DNA of 64,000 bases from Rhizomys pruinosus (lineage: Eukaryota > Chordata > Mammalia > Rodentia > Spalacidae), in assembly GCA_009823505.1 (NCBI GenBank), contig VZQC01005680.1, positions 1,997,662 to 2,061,661 of the forward strand, read 5' to 3'. Of this stretch, positions 49,055 through 61,850 are shown piece by piece (positions within the stretch are counted from its first letter, which is position 1; every line of letters starts with the position of its first letter). The notes below the pieces were generated by a model. That model did not search any database, had not been told where the DNA came from, and saw only the letters and a program-made list of their open reading frames with translations. A program made the position numbers and the translations under genes.

Positions 49055-49530
49055 TGGTGTCTTTTGATATTTATTTCATTTTTATTTGTGTGTGTGTCTG
49101 TGTCTCTCTCTCTGTGTATGTGTCATGAATACAGTTCCCATGGAGGCCAGAAGAGAGCATCAGATTCCCTGGAGCCGGAATGGTTGTGAGCTGTCTGACA
49201 TGGGTGCTGGGAACCAAACTTGGGTCCTCTGCAAGAGCAGCAAGTGCTCTTAACTACAAACCCATCTCTTCAGCCCCTAGTACATTCCTTCTCAGAGCCT
49301 TTTCTAGAATGGCATAGGGACAAGGAAACTTGTAAATATGAGATATTTTACTTACCTATCATTTGTGTGCATCTGCATGTATGTACATGAATATGCCATG
49401 GCATGCATGTGGAGGTCAGTGGACAGGATGGAGTTCTATCCATCTACCATGTGGGACTAGGGATCACAGTCCAGTGGTCAGGCTTGGCAATACCACCTTT
49501 ACCTCCAAGCCGTCTCGCTGGTCTTCTACC
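49055..49530 (-). mobile_element. B3 then RSINE-like SINE
   Basis: 49055-49275: GAAGAGAGCATCAGATTCCC, GGTGCTGGGAACCAAACTTG, CCCATCTCTTCAGCCCC. 49340-49530: CATGCATGTGGAGGTCAGTG, CAGTGGTCAGGCTTGGC, CCAAGCCGTCTCGCTGG. Confidence 0.8.
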
Positions 49531-49624
49531 TAATCATTTTTATTTCCTATCTTGTGTCATGAGTAGCAACCAGTGTCTCCAAACTCTTCAATCCCTTTAG
49601 TGTTCTTTTAACAAAAGAAGGGGC

Positions 49625-49772
49625 TGGCCGGGTGTGGTGGTGCACACCTTTAATCCCAGCACTTGGGAGGCAGAGGCAGGGGGATCTCTCTGAGTTCAAG
49701 GCCAGCCTGGTCTACAGAGTGAGCTCCAGGCCAGCTGGGACTAAAGGGAGACCCTGTCTCGGAAAGACAAAA
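49625..49772 (+). mobile_element. B1 SINE, well preserved
   Basis: GCCGGGTGTGGTGGTGCACA, CACTTGGGAGGCAGAGGCAG, GTTCAAGGCCAGCCTGGTC, GAGACCCTGTCTCGG, then poly-A. Few changes from the family consensus I know, so it is fairly young. Confidence 0.93.
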
Positions 49773-49812
49773 AAAAAAAAAAAAAGAAATGAAGGAGCTG
49801 AAAATGTTCTTT

Positions 49813-50069
49813 TATTTATTTATTATGGCTTCATTTCTTTTTTTTTTAATTTATTTTTTTGTGTATGAATGTACTGTCTGCATGTAGGTTGTGCACCCAT
49901 GTCCTGCAATGCCATGGAGGTCAGAAGAGGGTGTCGGATTCCCCTGGAACTGGAGTTAAAGACAGAAATGGAGTTAAAGACGGTTCTCAGACACCATGTG
50001 CTGGGGATTGAACCTTGGTCCTCTGCAAGAGCAGTTGGCGCTCTTAACTGCTAGGCCATCTCTCCAGCC
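49813..50069 (-). mobile_element. Young B3-variant SINE with TSD
   Basis: CTGAAAATGTTCTT lies at 49799-49812 and 50070-50083. The body has GAACTGGAGTTAAAGACAG repeated in a slightly altered form next to it, another version of the central duplication. Confidence 0.92.
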
Positions 50070-50119
50070 CCTGAAAATGTTCTTAAATGAAAGGATGGGG
50101 TTACTGATAACAGCTCACA

Positions 50120-50371
50120 ATGGGCCTGGGGACCAGGAGAGGGCTTAGGGGGTAAAGTGCTTGCCTGGCCACTGCAAGGACCTGAGTTCAATCCCTAGCA
50201 TCCATGCTATAATCTCAGCACTGAGGAGGTGAGAGAGGAAGCCCCTGGGGGCTGGGCGGCCAGCCAGCATGGGCTGATCAGTAAGTTCCAGGCTCTGAGA
50301 GACTGTCTCAAAAACAAGGTGGGTGGCCCTTGAAAAATAACAGATGAGGTTGTCCTCTGGCCTCCACACAG

Positions 50372-50412
<41 letters not shown>

Positions 50413-50605
50413 AGTCAGAGAAAGAAAAAAGTTTATAACGCCATGATTAAAATAAAGGGCACAGAAGTGGCATGCAGCACACATGATTGGAGTCTGAGTA
50501 CAATCCCAGGGTTTGGGAGACTAAGGCAGGAGAGTCACAGGTTCACGGCTCAGAATCAATTCTAGGCTGTCCTAGCTACATAGTGAGACCCTGTGTCAAA
50601 AAAAG
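50120..50605 (+). mobile_element. B4 SINE, (CA)n, then B1-like
   Basis: 50125-50370: GACCTGAGTTCAATCCCTAG, AGCACTGAGGAGGTGAGAG, GAGACTGTCTCAAAAACAAG. (CA)n at 50374-50410. 50465-50605: ATCCCAGGGTTTGGGAGAC, GTGAGACCCTGTGTCAAAAA. Confidence 0.75.
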
Positions 50606-50629
50606 GTGTGTTGGGGGGACACTAGGAAA

Positions 50630-50800
50630 TGGCTCAATACTAGAGCCCCTGCTTAGAATTCCCCAGTGAGGGGCTGGGGTTGTGGCTCAGTGGTAAAACA
50701 CCTGCCTAGAATCCCCCAGTGAGGGGTGGGGGCATGGCTGGGTGCTATACCACTTGCTTAGCATACTCAAGGTCCTGAGTGCCATCCATAACATCAAACG
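50630..50800 (+). mobile_element. ID-like trimer
   Basis: Three monomers of about 52 bp, joined twice by CCCAGTGAGGGG. The middle monomer (TTGTGGCTCAGTGGTAAAAC, CCTGCCTAGAATCCCCC) is best preserved. The last ends AAGGTCCTGAGTGCCATCC, the normal ID end. Confidence 0.8.
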
Positions 50801-51680
50801 AATGCATAAATGGATATATCAATAAAATATAAAATGAATGGTTGTGAGAGCATTGTCATGAAGAAATCTAGATGGTATTTCACAAGGTACCTCCTTCTCC
50901 TCCTCCATCTTCCCTCTACCCCTGAGCTGTGATAAATCTGACTAGCTGAGGGGATCACTTCCTTCCCAGGTCAATTTAATAAGCCCCTCTCTTGGTACTG
51001 GCCAGAGTGTGGAAATGGATCAAGATCAAGCCCTCTCCCTCCAGGTACACAGCTCTTAGTTTATATGGAGATGAGTCATCATCAGAAGAGGAGGATAGTG
51101 GCTTCAGATGTGACTCAGCAGGTAGAGCGCCTTGGGTTCCATTCTAGCACCATATAAACTACACTTGATGGTATATACCTCTAATCCCGGCACTCAGGAA
51201 GTGGAAGCAGGAGGATCTGAATTCAGGGTCATCTTTGGCTACATAAGGAGTTCAAGGACAGTCTGGGCTAGATGAGACTCTGACTCAAAACAAAAGCAAA
51301 CAAGTAACAACATCAAAAATAAAGTAGTAACAAAATGACAAGACTAAACTAGCATTACCAGAGGATGAGATTTGTTTTACCATTTCCATATTGAATCTGC
51401 AGTGAGAGAATTCCATCTCATCGTGGGCCCCTGTGAAACAAAAGTCATTCCCTAAACCTTTCAGCTAAGCCAACCATCATAGCACAGACTGCTAATGGCC
51501 TTCACACACACAGCACAGGACCCACAAAACCTGGATTTATAGATTCCTTGCTTGAGTCTCTTGAATTAAGTCTCTGAAGCTCACAAGGAGCTGGGAATTA
51601 TTGAAGAGGTATGGAATCTGCTTCCTGGCCTGGACACTGGATGTAGAGTCTGGCCATGTATGTATATTCTGGAACGTCAT
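50801..51680. other. Mostly unique, one B4-like piece
   Basis: 51110-51300 is a B4-like element (GATGTGACTCAGCAGGTAG, CTAATCCCGGCACTCAGG, GGTCATCTTTGGCTACATAA). Other parts show no recognised feature. Confidence 0.5.
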
Positions 51681-51681
51681 G

Positions 51682-51950
51682 AGAGGCTGGAGAGATACCT
51701 CAGTGGTTAAGAGTGTTCACTACTCTTTCAGAGGAACCTAGTTTTGTTCCCAACACCCACATGGTGGCTCACAACCACCTATAACTCCAGCTTCAGGGGA
51801 TCCAATGCCTGCTTCTGACTTCTGTGGGTATTGCACTATTCACATACCCCCCAGACAGACAGACAGACAGACAAGCACACACACATACACACACACACAC
51901 AAACACACACTCACACACACAGACACAACACAAATGCACATAATTTAAAA
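51682..51950 (+). mobile_element. B3-type SINE with CA-rich tail
   Basis: GAGGCTGGAGAGATACCTC head, TAACTCCAGCTTCAGGGG, then CAGA and CA repeats (51853-51930). Confidence 0.85.
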
Positions 51951-52174
51951 ATAATAAAAGTAACATATTGTGGGATGATCCAGTTTGAATTAGGGGCTAG
52001 TTCTCAGCTAGCATCCCTCAGGGCGCAATGTAGAATCCTCTGCCCCCACCCCAAAAGGGAGCAACATGGCCCAGGCACATGGCTCTAGGCAGAGCAGCAC
52101 TATACAGGGGCACGACACTGGGCTCTGTGATTGGCTATGGGAGATGACATCATTTTGTTTAGAAAAGTGAGTTG

Positions 52175-52380
52175 CTGGGACTGGAGAGATGGCTCAGCAG
52201 TTAAGAGCGCCAACTGCTCTTGCAGAGGACCCAGGTTTGATTCCCAGCACCCACATGGCAGCTAAGTCTTTAACTCCAGTTCCAGGGAATCTGATGCCCT
52301 CTTCTGACCTCCACGGCATTGCACGACACAGGTGCACCACCTACATGCAGACAGTACACTCATATACATAAAAAAAAAAA
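52175..52380 (+). mobile_element. Young B3 SINE with TSD
   Basis: AGAAAAGTGAGTTGC flanks it at 52160-52174 and 52382-52396. It has the CACGGCATTGCACGACAC tail of the young group but lacks the extra CTCCAATTCCAGGAG block. Confidence 0.95.
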
Positions 52381-52396
52381 AAGAAAAGTGAGTTGC

Positions 52397-52880
52397 AGCA
52401 GGCAATAAATCGAATTCTCCATTACCATTCTTACACAGAATTCCCAGGTCCATTATTTTGCGTGTATACAGGCTGAAGCAGGCCTGGATTTCGAGTGCTG
52501 TTGGCTAGTGGGTTGGACAGGGATCTATCAGCTCACCAACCTGGTAAGCTAGCTTGGGGTTGGAGGGAGACCAATCAGGTCACCAACCTGTGGGTGAATT
52601 ATGAGTTGGTGTAAGCTGAAGATCGGCCATCAGCCTGAAATTCCTGTCCAGAGACCAGCAGTCTTTGGGCAGGTGGGAAAGTACAACAAGATGAGGAGTG
52701 TTCTGCTTCCCAGGCTAAGGTTCCCTGGGTTGGAACCTCTCAGGTAGGGTTATGAAAGTAATCAACTGACCTCTGCATCGAGGGGTCAGTTCCCCACAGT
52801 GACCGCAGGCCACCACTGCTCCCCTTCCCTTAGCAGGACTGTGCTGTACCTGCTCGCAGCAAAAGAAGCTTCCTACAGTT
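52397..52880. other. Unique sequence, no feature seen
   Basis: GC-moderate; a repeated CACCAACCTG motif (52536, 52577) is the only local structure. Confidence 0.5.
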
Positions 52881-52881
52881 G

Positions 52882-53112
52882 CATTTATTTTTTATTTTCA
52901 TATGTATGAGAGTTTTTCCTCTGTGTGTGTGTGCGCGCACACGCATGTGTACCACATGTATGCAATGCCCACAGAGGCCAGAAGAGGGCATCAGATTCCC
53001 TGGAACTGGAATTACAGAGGTTGTGAGCTGCCATGTGGATGCTGGGAACTGAACCCAAGTCCTCTGCAAGAGCAGCCAGGGCTCTTAATCACAGAGCCAT
53101 CTTCCCAGCCCT
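52882..53112 (-). mobile_element. B3-type SINE
   Basis: GAAGAGGGCATCAGATTCCC, GAATTACAGAGGTTGTGAGC, CAGAGCCATCTTCCCAGCCC. Confidence 0.88.
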
Positions 53113-53520
53113 AATAAAAAAAAAATTTTTTTCCCAAAGAAGACAAAAGCAAATCAAGTAAACTCCATATGCTTAGCCCCTCCGGGGCAGCTCCTGACTG
53201 CTGTCGCTCTCATTGTGATGGGTAAGTTTTCTTTTTTCATTTCCCTGAGAAGTAAATGAGAGCAGGTGTTTAAGTAGTCCATGGTGTCTGCACCAGCATT
53301 CTGTGAACACAAAGAACAGGAAGGCCACCCAGGTAAAGAGAAATGACAAACCTGTGAGGGTCATTTATAGGTTTATGCACTGAGAATTCATTGATTCAGA
53401 TTTGTTAGGGCTGGTCACTGCAGCACATGGAGGTCAGAGAATATGGAGATCTGTACTAACAGGTAATGAATGGATCAGGATCCCTTCTGTATACCAAGGC
53501 TCCTAGAGACCACTGTATTC
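53113..53520. other. Unique sequence, no feature seen
   Basis: No repeat or exon recognised. Confidence 0.5.
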
Positions 53521-53524
53521 TTTT

Positions 53525-54150
53525 ATAGACATGGTCCTGCTATGTAGCGCAGGCTGGCCTTAAACTCCTGGTACTCCTCTCTCAGCCTCCACCACTACAC
53601 CTGGCTTTGCTGCTGCATTCCTTAGTAATAAGTGGTGAGCTATAGCTAAAGAGTAAACAGACAGACCTAGAGAGATGGCTCAGCAGGTAAGAGCACTGGC
53701 TGCTCTTGCAGAGGATCCAGTTTCAGTTCCCAGAACTACTTGGTGGCTAACAGCCATCTGTAACTCCAGTTTCAGGGAATCTGAGGCCCTCTTCTGGCCT
53801 CTACAAGCATTGCATGACACAGGTGTACTTACATACATGGAGGCAAAACTTTCATACACACAAAATATTCTTTAAAACACAGTCCTTGTTGCTCTTGTAA
53901 AGAATCTGATCTCAGTTTCTAGCACCCATGTCCAGCAGTTAACAACGGTCTGTAACTCTAGCTCTAGGCAATGCAACACCCTCTTTTGGTCTCCAAGGGC
54001 ACTGAACACACATGCATATACCACGCACTGACACATACATATACATAAATAAAAATAAAATAAATCTACAGAAATTAGAGGAAGGAAAGAAGGAAGGAAA
54101 GAAGGAAGGAAGGAAGGAAGGAAGGAAGGAAGGAAGGAAGGAAGGAAGGA
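53525..54150. mobile_element. B1-like (-), two B3 SINEs (+), (GGAA)n
   Basis: 53525-53620 is a reverse B1-like piece (GCGCAGGCTGGCCTTAAAC). 53660-53875 is a B3. 53878-54060 is a second B3 lacking its head. 54076-54154 is a GGAA array. Confidence 0.75.
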
Positions 54151-54151
54151 A

Positions 54152-54490
54152 GGACTGGAGTTGTACCTCAGTTGGTAGAATGCTTGCCTAGCAAGCACGA
54201 AGCCTGGGTTTGATTCCCAGCACCCCATAAACCAGGCAGGCATGGTATATGTCTATCAGGTAGAGACAGGAAGCTTAGAAAGAAGTTCAAGGTGATCCTT
54301 GGCTACATAGCTAGTTTGAGGGCTACCTGAGACTCTTGAGAATTTTTCTCTTAAAAAAATTATTTTTACCCTTTATTCCCAGCGCTCAGGAGGCAGAGGT
54401 AGGCAGATCTCTGTGAGTTCAACCTGGTCTACATAATGATTCCAAGACAGCTGGGGGTACAGGGAGACCCTGTCCCCCCACCCTAGATAA
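54152..54490 (+). mobile_element. ID-B1 composite and B1 fragment
   Basis: 54155-54230 is an ID-like monomer (GAGTTGTACCTCAGTTGG, GGGTTTGATTCCCAGCACC) fused to a B1-like part to 54365. 54370-54490 is a B1 fragment (CGCTCAGGAGGCAGAGG, GGGAGACCCTGTCC). Confidence 0.7.
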
Positions 54491-54559
54491 AAAGATAAAA
54501 AAATTCTTTTTAAATTATCTGAGTCTTTTTCTCCTTTCTTTCTTTTTTGTGTGTATGTG

Positions 54560-54720
54560 TATGCTTTGTTTGTTTGCTTGTTTTTGAGACAAGGTCTCAA
54601 GCAGCCTCAGCTGTCCTTGAACTCACTGGATAGCTAAGGAAGACCTTGAATTTCTGATCCTCTGTCTGACTCTCAGATGCTGAGCTGATGGATATGCACC
54701 ACCATGGCTGGATGGATAGG
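54560..54720 (-). mobile_element. B1-like SINE
   Basis: TTTTTGAGACAAGGTCTCAA, CTGTCCTTGAACTCACTGG, CACCACCATGGCTGG. Confidence 0.65.
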
Positions 54721-55034
54721 TTTGCAAAATGCACTAGTGTGTTTGCTTTTGCCTGTAAGGTGATTTGACTCCAGAGCTTTGATAATAAATGGGAACTCTT
54801 AGCATCTTTCTTGTTTTAGAAACTGCTGTCCAGAAATACCTTTTTCCTTTTCTCTCTCAATTCTCTAAAGCCATTTGTCTTCTCTGAATTGGCAATTTGA
54901 CAACTCTTAGCTATTCCAACCAGCCACTCCCTACAGTGTTAAGAGAGGTCAATCACTCAAGAGAATAGCAAGAAATCAAATAGTAACCCCGACATCCCCA
55001 GAAGGAAGCAAGCAACTTACAGAACAAGAAACCA
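54721..55034. other. Unique sequence, no feature seen
   Basis: AT-rich; no feature recognised. Confidence 0.5.
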
Positions 55035-55035
55035 C

Positions 55036-55810
55036 CCAGGCCTGGCAGGATGGCCCAGCAAGTAAACACACTTGCCACCAAGCCTGACGACCTGAGTTCT
55101 CTCCCAAGAACCCAGCTGGTGGAAGTAGAGAGTTAACTCCTGCAAGTTGTCTTCTGACCTTTATATGTTTTGTGGCTCCTGTGTGCCCCCCCCACACAAA
55201 ATAGAAAAATTAAAATGTGGGCTGGAGAGATGGCTCAGCCGCTAAAAGCTTGGTTAACAATCACTTAAGTGACTGGCACTGCAATGGTCTATCTTTGGTG
55301 TCATCAAATACCCTGGTCTGGAACGTTTCCTGCCTCTACTTCCCAAGTACTGGGTTTACAGGCATGTGTCACCATGCCCAGTCTTAACTCCCAAGTTACC
55401 TCCAGAGAAGGGAGGCTACAACTCTTAGTATAAAAATAAAAATTAGGGGCTGGAGAGAGGACCCAGGTTCAACCCCCAGCACCCACATGGTGGCTGAGAA
55501 CTGTCTTTAACTCTAGTTCCAGGGGAATCCGACACCCTCTTCTGACTTCCTCGGCATTGCATGACACAAATGCACAAACCTACATGCAGACAGTACATTC
55601 ATACACATATAAAAACAAATAAAAATAAAAAATATTTAAAAATAAACATTAAAAATGTTGGCTAGGTGTAGTGGTATTGGCCTTTTATCCCAGCACTCAG
55701 GAGGTAGAAGCAAGGGGCTCTCTGTGAGATCAAGGCCAGCTTGATCTACATAGTGAGGTCCAGGCCAGCTGGGGCTACAGGGAGACCCTGTCTCAAAATA
55801 CTAAAAAGAA
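55036..55810. mobile_element. SINE cluster
   Basis: 55036-55205 RSINE-like (+): CAAGCCTGACGACCTGAG, TGCAAGTTGTCTTCTGACC. 55217-55262 B3 head only. 55290-55390 reverse B1-like. 55445-55650 B3-variant (+) lacking the A-box to anticodon region. 55655-55810 B1 (+). Confidence 0.8.
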
Positions 55811-55989
55811 AAAAAATGTAGTTGTATCTACAAAGACAATAATTTACTGAGGATGGCAGTGTCTAGATAATAAGGACTCCCTGAGGAAGTGAAACAGGGA
55901 AGAAAGACAAGGACAGAAATGGGAATGTGGGAAGGGAAAGGAGCCCCTTACCCAGGACTCAGGTGGAAGCCTCTGGCCAGCTGAGAATG

Positions 55990-56145
55990 GAGAATTCCAA
56001 CACAGGGCCAGGTGCTTGCTGCTGAGCCTGATGATCTGGGTTGGATCCCCAGGACCCACAAGGCAGGAGAGGACCAACTTATGTAGATTGTCCTCTGACC
56101 TCCACAGTGCCTCCCCAACCCCTCAATAAAGAAATTTAATTTTTG
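55990..56145 (+). mobile_element. RSINE-like SINE, head truncated
   Basis: GAGCCTGATGATCTGGG, CCCCAGGACCCACAAGG, GATTGTCCTCTGACCTCC, AATAAAGAAATTTAA tail. Confidence 0.75.
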
Positions 56146-56529
56146 GAGATCTCCCAAGTCCAGCTCAGGCAAGCGCAGGTAGGTGGACAGCAGCTGAGTG
56201 CTTCAGCAAGGCTGATTGGTGATTGATTTCATCTACTTAATCCGTTAATCCTGTTGTCTTTGGCTTGGTTGGCTTTGGTGGCTGTGGGGGCAGAGTTATC
56301 CTCCCAGCTGGTATTAAAGGTAGGGTTGTGTGACTCTCGATCTGAGATCTCCATAGACCAGCTCACAGTCAGTCCATCGTGTCGTGCCCCGCCCCCCCCG
56401 CCGCCCCCCCACCAACTGGGATTATGAAGGCATCTGAAGGAGGCAAGCAAAGCAAGCCTTCAACACAGTGAAGAGGTATTTAGGACCTACTTTGGAATAC
56501 AGGCAAGGAGAAGCTCATATGCCAGGAAC

Positions 56530-57480
56530 ATGAAGAAGAGACAACACAGGAAAGGGACAGGATAAACCCGCATCAAGCTCTATCAACCCTATGGAAGATT
56601 CCTACAGTGGGATCCCCATGGGCATGGCCCAGAACACAGATATCAGAAACACAATTGGGAACATATTTAAAGAACTACAGCATTATAAAGAGCAAATCAA
56701 AGAACTAAGAAAAGAGAATGAAGAACTCAAGGAGGACCTAGAGAGAGAGAATGACAAACTCTGGAAGGAAATAGAAACACTGAAAAGATCCCATGCTGAA
56801 AAAGAGAAGGAAACCAACCAGCGAAGCAAAGAGCTACAGGAAGAGATCGAGAAGCTCCAAAAGAAGTAGAAATACTAAAGAAATCAGAAGAAGAAATGAA
56901 AAAGGAAATCAAACACTCATCCAATCAAGAGGAAAGGAGTGGAAAAAGCCTCAGAAGCAGAATAAGGAAACAGAACAAAGACTATCAGACCTGGAAGATA
57001 ACACAGAGCAACTAAAAACCTCAAGGAAGGATTATGAAAAAATTTTAAATATACAAAAATGGAACAACCAGGAACTGTGGGACACTATGAAAAGATTGGA
57101 CCTCCGCATCATAGGAGTAGAGGAAGGAGAAGAATCCCAAGAGAATGGTATTGATCAGATCTTCAACAGAATAATAGATGAAAACTTCCCCAAACTAAAA
57201 AAAGACAAACCAATACAAATACAAGAAGCACATAGAACTCCAAACAGACAAGATCAGAAAAGAAATTCTCCATGCCACATCATAGTTAAAATGCTAGACA
57301 CCCAAAACAAAGAACAAATTTAAGCCACAAGAGAATAACAACAAGTGACCTATAAGGGGAAACCTAACTCAGAATTACAACTGGATTTCTCAAATGCAAA
57401 CTATGAAAGTAAGAATAACGTGGAGCAAAGCATTCCGTGTTAAAGGACATAGATGCCAACCCAGGTTTACTTTACCCAGC
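56530..57480 (+). pseudogene. L1 ORF1 (RNA-binding, coiled-coil protein), broken
   Basis: ORF1p is the nucleic-acid chaperone of the L1 ribonucleoprotein. A first ATG at 56530 reaches a stop quickly. The frame from 56591 encodes a strongly charged coiled coil (KEQIKELRKENEELKEDLER region) to 56869. The next frame to 57322 carries the conserved RRM-like core (LRIIGVEEGEE, AHRTPNRQDQKRNSPCHIIV). The C-terminal domain remnants (around YPAKN at 57470) lie in yet another frame. At least two frameshifts separate the parts. Confidence 0.85.
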
Positions 57481-57748
57481 AAAAAATGTCGATTACAATT
57501 GAAGGAGAGAAAAACCATTTATGACATAAACAAGTTGAAGTAATACATGTCCGGAAGACCAGCCCTTTCAGAGAATACTTGAAGCATTCAAAAGAACAGA
57601 AGAAAGGAGCAATCTCCCAGGCACCTAAAAAAGAGAAATCAAAAAGCATAATGCAGAAGTAGAAACCTAAACCCAAACCCACAAATGAGATAACAAGGCA
57701 CAAGAGTAAGCAAACACAGAACCTATCATTCAAACTTTTATAGTATTA

Positions 57749-60700
57749 ATGTCTGAAATTCCCCAATCAAAAGACATAGACCGGGAGACTATTATGGAAA
57801 TTATGGAAACAGAATCCATCAGATATCAGCTCTACAAGAAACACATCTTAGCTTTCAAGGACAGTACACACCTTAAAGTGAAAGGGATGGAAAAAATATT
57901 CCAAGCAAATGGTACCAATAAAAAAGCAGGAGTTGCTATTTAATTAAGGACAAATAGCTTCGAAGAAAAGAAAATCAGAAGAGTACTAAGAAGGCCATTA
58001 CATCTTTATCAACGGAACAATCAATTCAACCAAAGGATTTTCACAATCCATGAAGTAAATATAAACCCCAAAGCTCTGGTGCACTTGTGCACCATACTTT
58101 ATAAAGACAGTTCTCAAGGACCACAAGTCACACACTAAACCCAGTACAACTCATAGTAGGGGACTTCAATACCCCACTGAGTCCTTTGATAGCATACAGG
58201 AACAAAATAAACAGAGAGACATCTGAATGAACGATATGATACACCAAATGGACCTCAATAGACCTCTACCAAATATTCCACCTAATACCAGAAAATACAC
58301 GTTCTACTCAGCAGCACCCACGGGAAACATTCTGCCAAAAATCGACCCACATACAGGGGACACAGAGAAATCTCCACAAATACAAAAAGATTGAAAATAA
58401 TTTTATGACCATTCTATCAGACCACAGTGCAATACAACTCAACGCCAACACTAGGATAAGCCCTACTATACAGAAACACATGGAGGACTAAACAACACCA
58501 CTCTTGAATAATGATGGGTCAAGAAAGAAATAAAAGAAGAGAAATTAAAAGCATTTCTCAAAACTGCAACGACAAGATCAATACAACACAACAAAACCCA
58601 ATGGATGCTTTAAAAGCAGTCCTTAGAGGGAAGTTTATTGCCCTAGGTGCCTACATTAAGAAAAAAAGCAGAAGAAGCACAAGTGAATGATCTAACACTA
58701 CACGCTAAAAGTACTTGAGAGGCAAAAACAGAATGAACCCTAAATGCCAACAGACAGGAAGAAATAAATTGAGCAGAAATCAATGAGAAAACAGAAAACA
58801 AAGAAACAAAACCAAAAAATCAATTGAATCCAAAAGGTTGTTCTTTGAAAGAATAAACAAGATAGAAGACCTCTAGCCCAGTTAAACCAAAAGAAAAAAA
58901 AGCGAACAACTCCAAAATCAAAATACAACTCTGTGATGAAAAGGGAATATCACAACAGAACAAGGAAAAGATCCAGAAAAAATCATACGGGAATATTTTA
59001 AAAAATCTATACTGCTAACCAAGTTGAAACCTAGAAGAAAGGAGAAATATCTGAAATCCCTGGGGAATAACCAAGCTTTCGACCAAAAGGAAGAGATTGG
59101 CACAGCTTAAACAGACCCATAACATATGAAGAAAGTTGAGGATGTAGTAAGAAACCTCCAACTAAAAAAAGCCCCCGGTCCAGACAGATTCACAGCAAGA
59201 ATTTCTAGAAAACATTTCAAAAGACCTACACCATTATTACTCTTACTGAAACTTTTAGAGGATAGAAACAGAGGAAGATCTCCCAAATTCCTTCTATGGA
59301 GCCAGCATCACTCTATTAACCAAAACCAGGCCAAAGATAATACTAAAAAGGAGAATTATAGAACCCATCTCCCTAATGAACACATTTGCCAAAATTCTAA
59401 ACAGATGCCAATTCTAAACAGGATATTGGCAAAATCGCATACAGACCACATCAAGAAGATCATCCAGTCATGACCAAGTTGGATCTATATCAGAGATTGC
59501 AGGGATGGTTAAACATATTTGAAAATTAATAAATATCCTCAAACACCATAACCGGAATCAAAGACAACAAACCACACCAAATCTAATCGTCAATTGCAAG
59601 TGTGAAAAGCCTTTGACGAAAAATCAGCATCCCTTCATGTTTAGGGTCCTGGAGGGAATTGGATGGAAGGGATCATTCCCTCAATGTAATCAAAGCCGAT
59701 TATATAAGGAAACCACAGCCCATTTTTCTATGATTCCTAAATGGGGAAATGAACAGGAAACATTCCCTTTGAAGGTAGGAAGTTGGCAAGGATGCCCCAT
59801 GTCACCGATACCTCTTATATAGTGCTTGAGACATTTGCTAGAGCAATAAGAAGAAAAGGAAATTAAAAGGACACTAAATGTGGAATCAGAGAGAAGTTGA
59901 AGCTATCCTATTTGCTGATGATATGATTGTTTTACTTAAGGGATGCTAATACCTCACAAGAAACTGAAAAATATGAACAGCCTTCAGCAAAGTGGCCAGA
60001 TACAAATTAACCTTAAAAGTCGCAAATGGCTGGGGGGGGCTTGGAGAGGTGGCCTATAAGCGGTTAAGAACACCGACTGCTCTTGCCAGAGGACCTGGGT
60101 TCGTCCCAGCACCCACAGGCATCCTAAAGAACCGTCTGTATACTCCAATTCCAAGGAGTAACTCCAGTTCCAGGGGAATCCAAGTACCTCTTCTGACATC
60201 CACGACATTGCCACATACAGGTGCACAAACCTACTATGCAGACAGTACATTCATCACATACAAAATAAATAAATTAAAAAAAAATCAATGGCCTTTCTTA
60301 CATCTAAGAACAAGCAACTGGAGAAAGAATTTCAAGAGACCTCCCCAATCACAATAGTCTCAAAAACAAATAAAATACCTAGGAATGAACTAACCAAAGA
60401 CACCAAGGATCTCTAGCAGACAAAATTTTAAACCTTTAAAGAGAGAGATTGAAGAATGACAATCAGAGAATGGAAAAACCTCCCATGCTCATGGATGGGA
60501 AAAATTAACACTGTAAAAATGTCCAATATGTTAAACCCGAACCTCTTCTATAGATTTAATGCAATTCTAAAAAAAATTCCCAAGAGTTTCTGTCACAGGC
60601 GTTTGGGGGAAAAAAAGTCCCCTTAAAATTCATTTTGGAAAAAACAAAAGACCCCAAAATAGCAAAAACAATTTTCTAAGCAAAAAAGAGCTATACGACG

Positions 60701-61850
60701 GGGGGGATTTTTATACCAGACTTCAAACTAATACTAACAGGGCTATAGTCCAAAAAACAGCCTGGTACTGAAACAAAAACGCCCTGTTGACCAATGGGGC
60801 AAAACCAAAGATCCAAATCTGACACATACAATTTCAGCCATGTTATATTGACAGGGGGGGCCAAGAGACAACCCAATGGAAGAAAAGATAGCATCTTCAG
60901 CAAAGTGGTGTTTGGCAAAACTGGATACACTCACTTGTAGAAGAATGAAATTAAAGACCCTACCTCTGCGCCTGTGAGCAAAATAACTCCAGGTGGATCA
61001 ACCTCAACGGGGTGAAACGCCTAAAACTCAATGAAGGCAGTAGCCAGAAAAAGTTGGCAGGCAGACTACAAGAACATAGGCGTAGGAAAAGCTTCCTAAA
61101 TCAGACAGCAGCTGCATCAGATTAAGTGCGACAATTGACAAATGGGCCGTCATTAAACTCAAAAGCTTCAATCAAGGAAGTGATAAGAGAAATCCCACGA
61201 AGTGGGAGGAAACCTTCACTCACAAAACAACTGACAAAGCATTAATTCCAGAAATATATAAACTCTCAAGAAAACAGAAAAAAGGAACAAATGACGCACT
61301 CAATAGCATGGAGGAAAGAACTGAACAGAGACCTTACAAGTGAGGAAATAGAGATGGCTTGAGAAACACCATAGAAGTGTTCAATATCACTGATCATTAA
61401 GGAAAATGCAAATCAAACCAATTTTAAGAATATCATCTTACTCCAATAGAATCTTGGCTAGGATCAAGAAAAAAATGATACCAAGTGCTGGAGAGATTGT
61501 GGGAAAGGGGAACCACTCATCCCACTGCTGGTGGGAATGTATTAATTCGTACAGCCACTTCGGAAAGCAGTGTGGAGAACCTCTTGGAAGAACTTGAATG
61601 ACTTGCCACCTCGCTCAACCGCAGCCATACCTACTGATGCCTGGGCATGTAACCCTCAAGACTCACCCCACACAGAGATACATGCAAACGGCCCATGTTT
61701 ATTTCAGCTCTTCTTCACAATAGCAAGGAGCTGGACCAAACCCAAATGCCCCTCAACTGTGAGTGGATAGAGAAAATGGTGGTACATCTACACAATGGAG
61801 TTCTATGCAGCCAGTAAAGAAAAAACGACATCATGAGCTTTGCAGGAAAA
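57749..61850 (+). pseudogene. L1 ORF2 (endonuclease and reverse transcriptase), broken
   Basis: ORF2p is the endonuclease/reverse transcriptase that primes at nicked genomic DNA. Visible remnants include the endonuclease region (KVKGMEKIFQANGTNKKAGVAI at 57.87 kb), the KAPGPDRFTARI motif near 59.17 kb, the catalytic FADDMI region near 59.91 kb, and the C-terminal zinc-knuckle region around 61.5 kb (CWWEC). Stops and frameshifts occur roughly every 100-200 bp, mainly from one-base insertions. Confidence 0.88.
60029..60284 (+). mobile_element. B3-variant SINE inside L1 ORF2
   Basis: GGGGCTTGGAGAGGTGGCC head, ACTCCAATTCCAAGGAG and TCCAGTTCCAGGGG centre, GCAGACAGTACATTCATC tail. The flanks AAAAGTCGCAAATGG (left) and AAAATCAATGG (right) fit a target duplication, judged against the intact L1 sequence at 33.0 kb. 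The SINE carries the same kind of one-base insertions as the L1 around it. Confidence 0.85.
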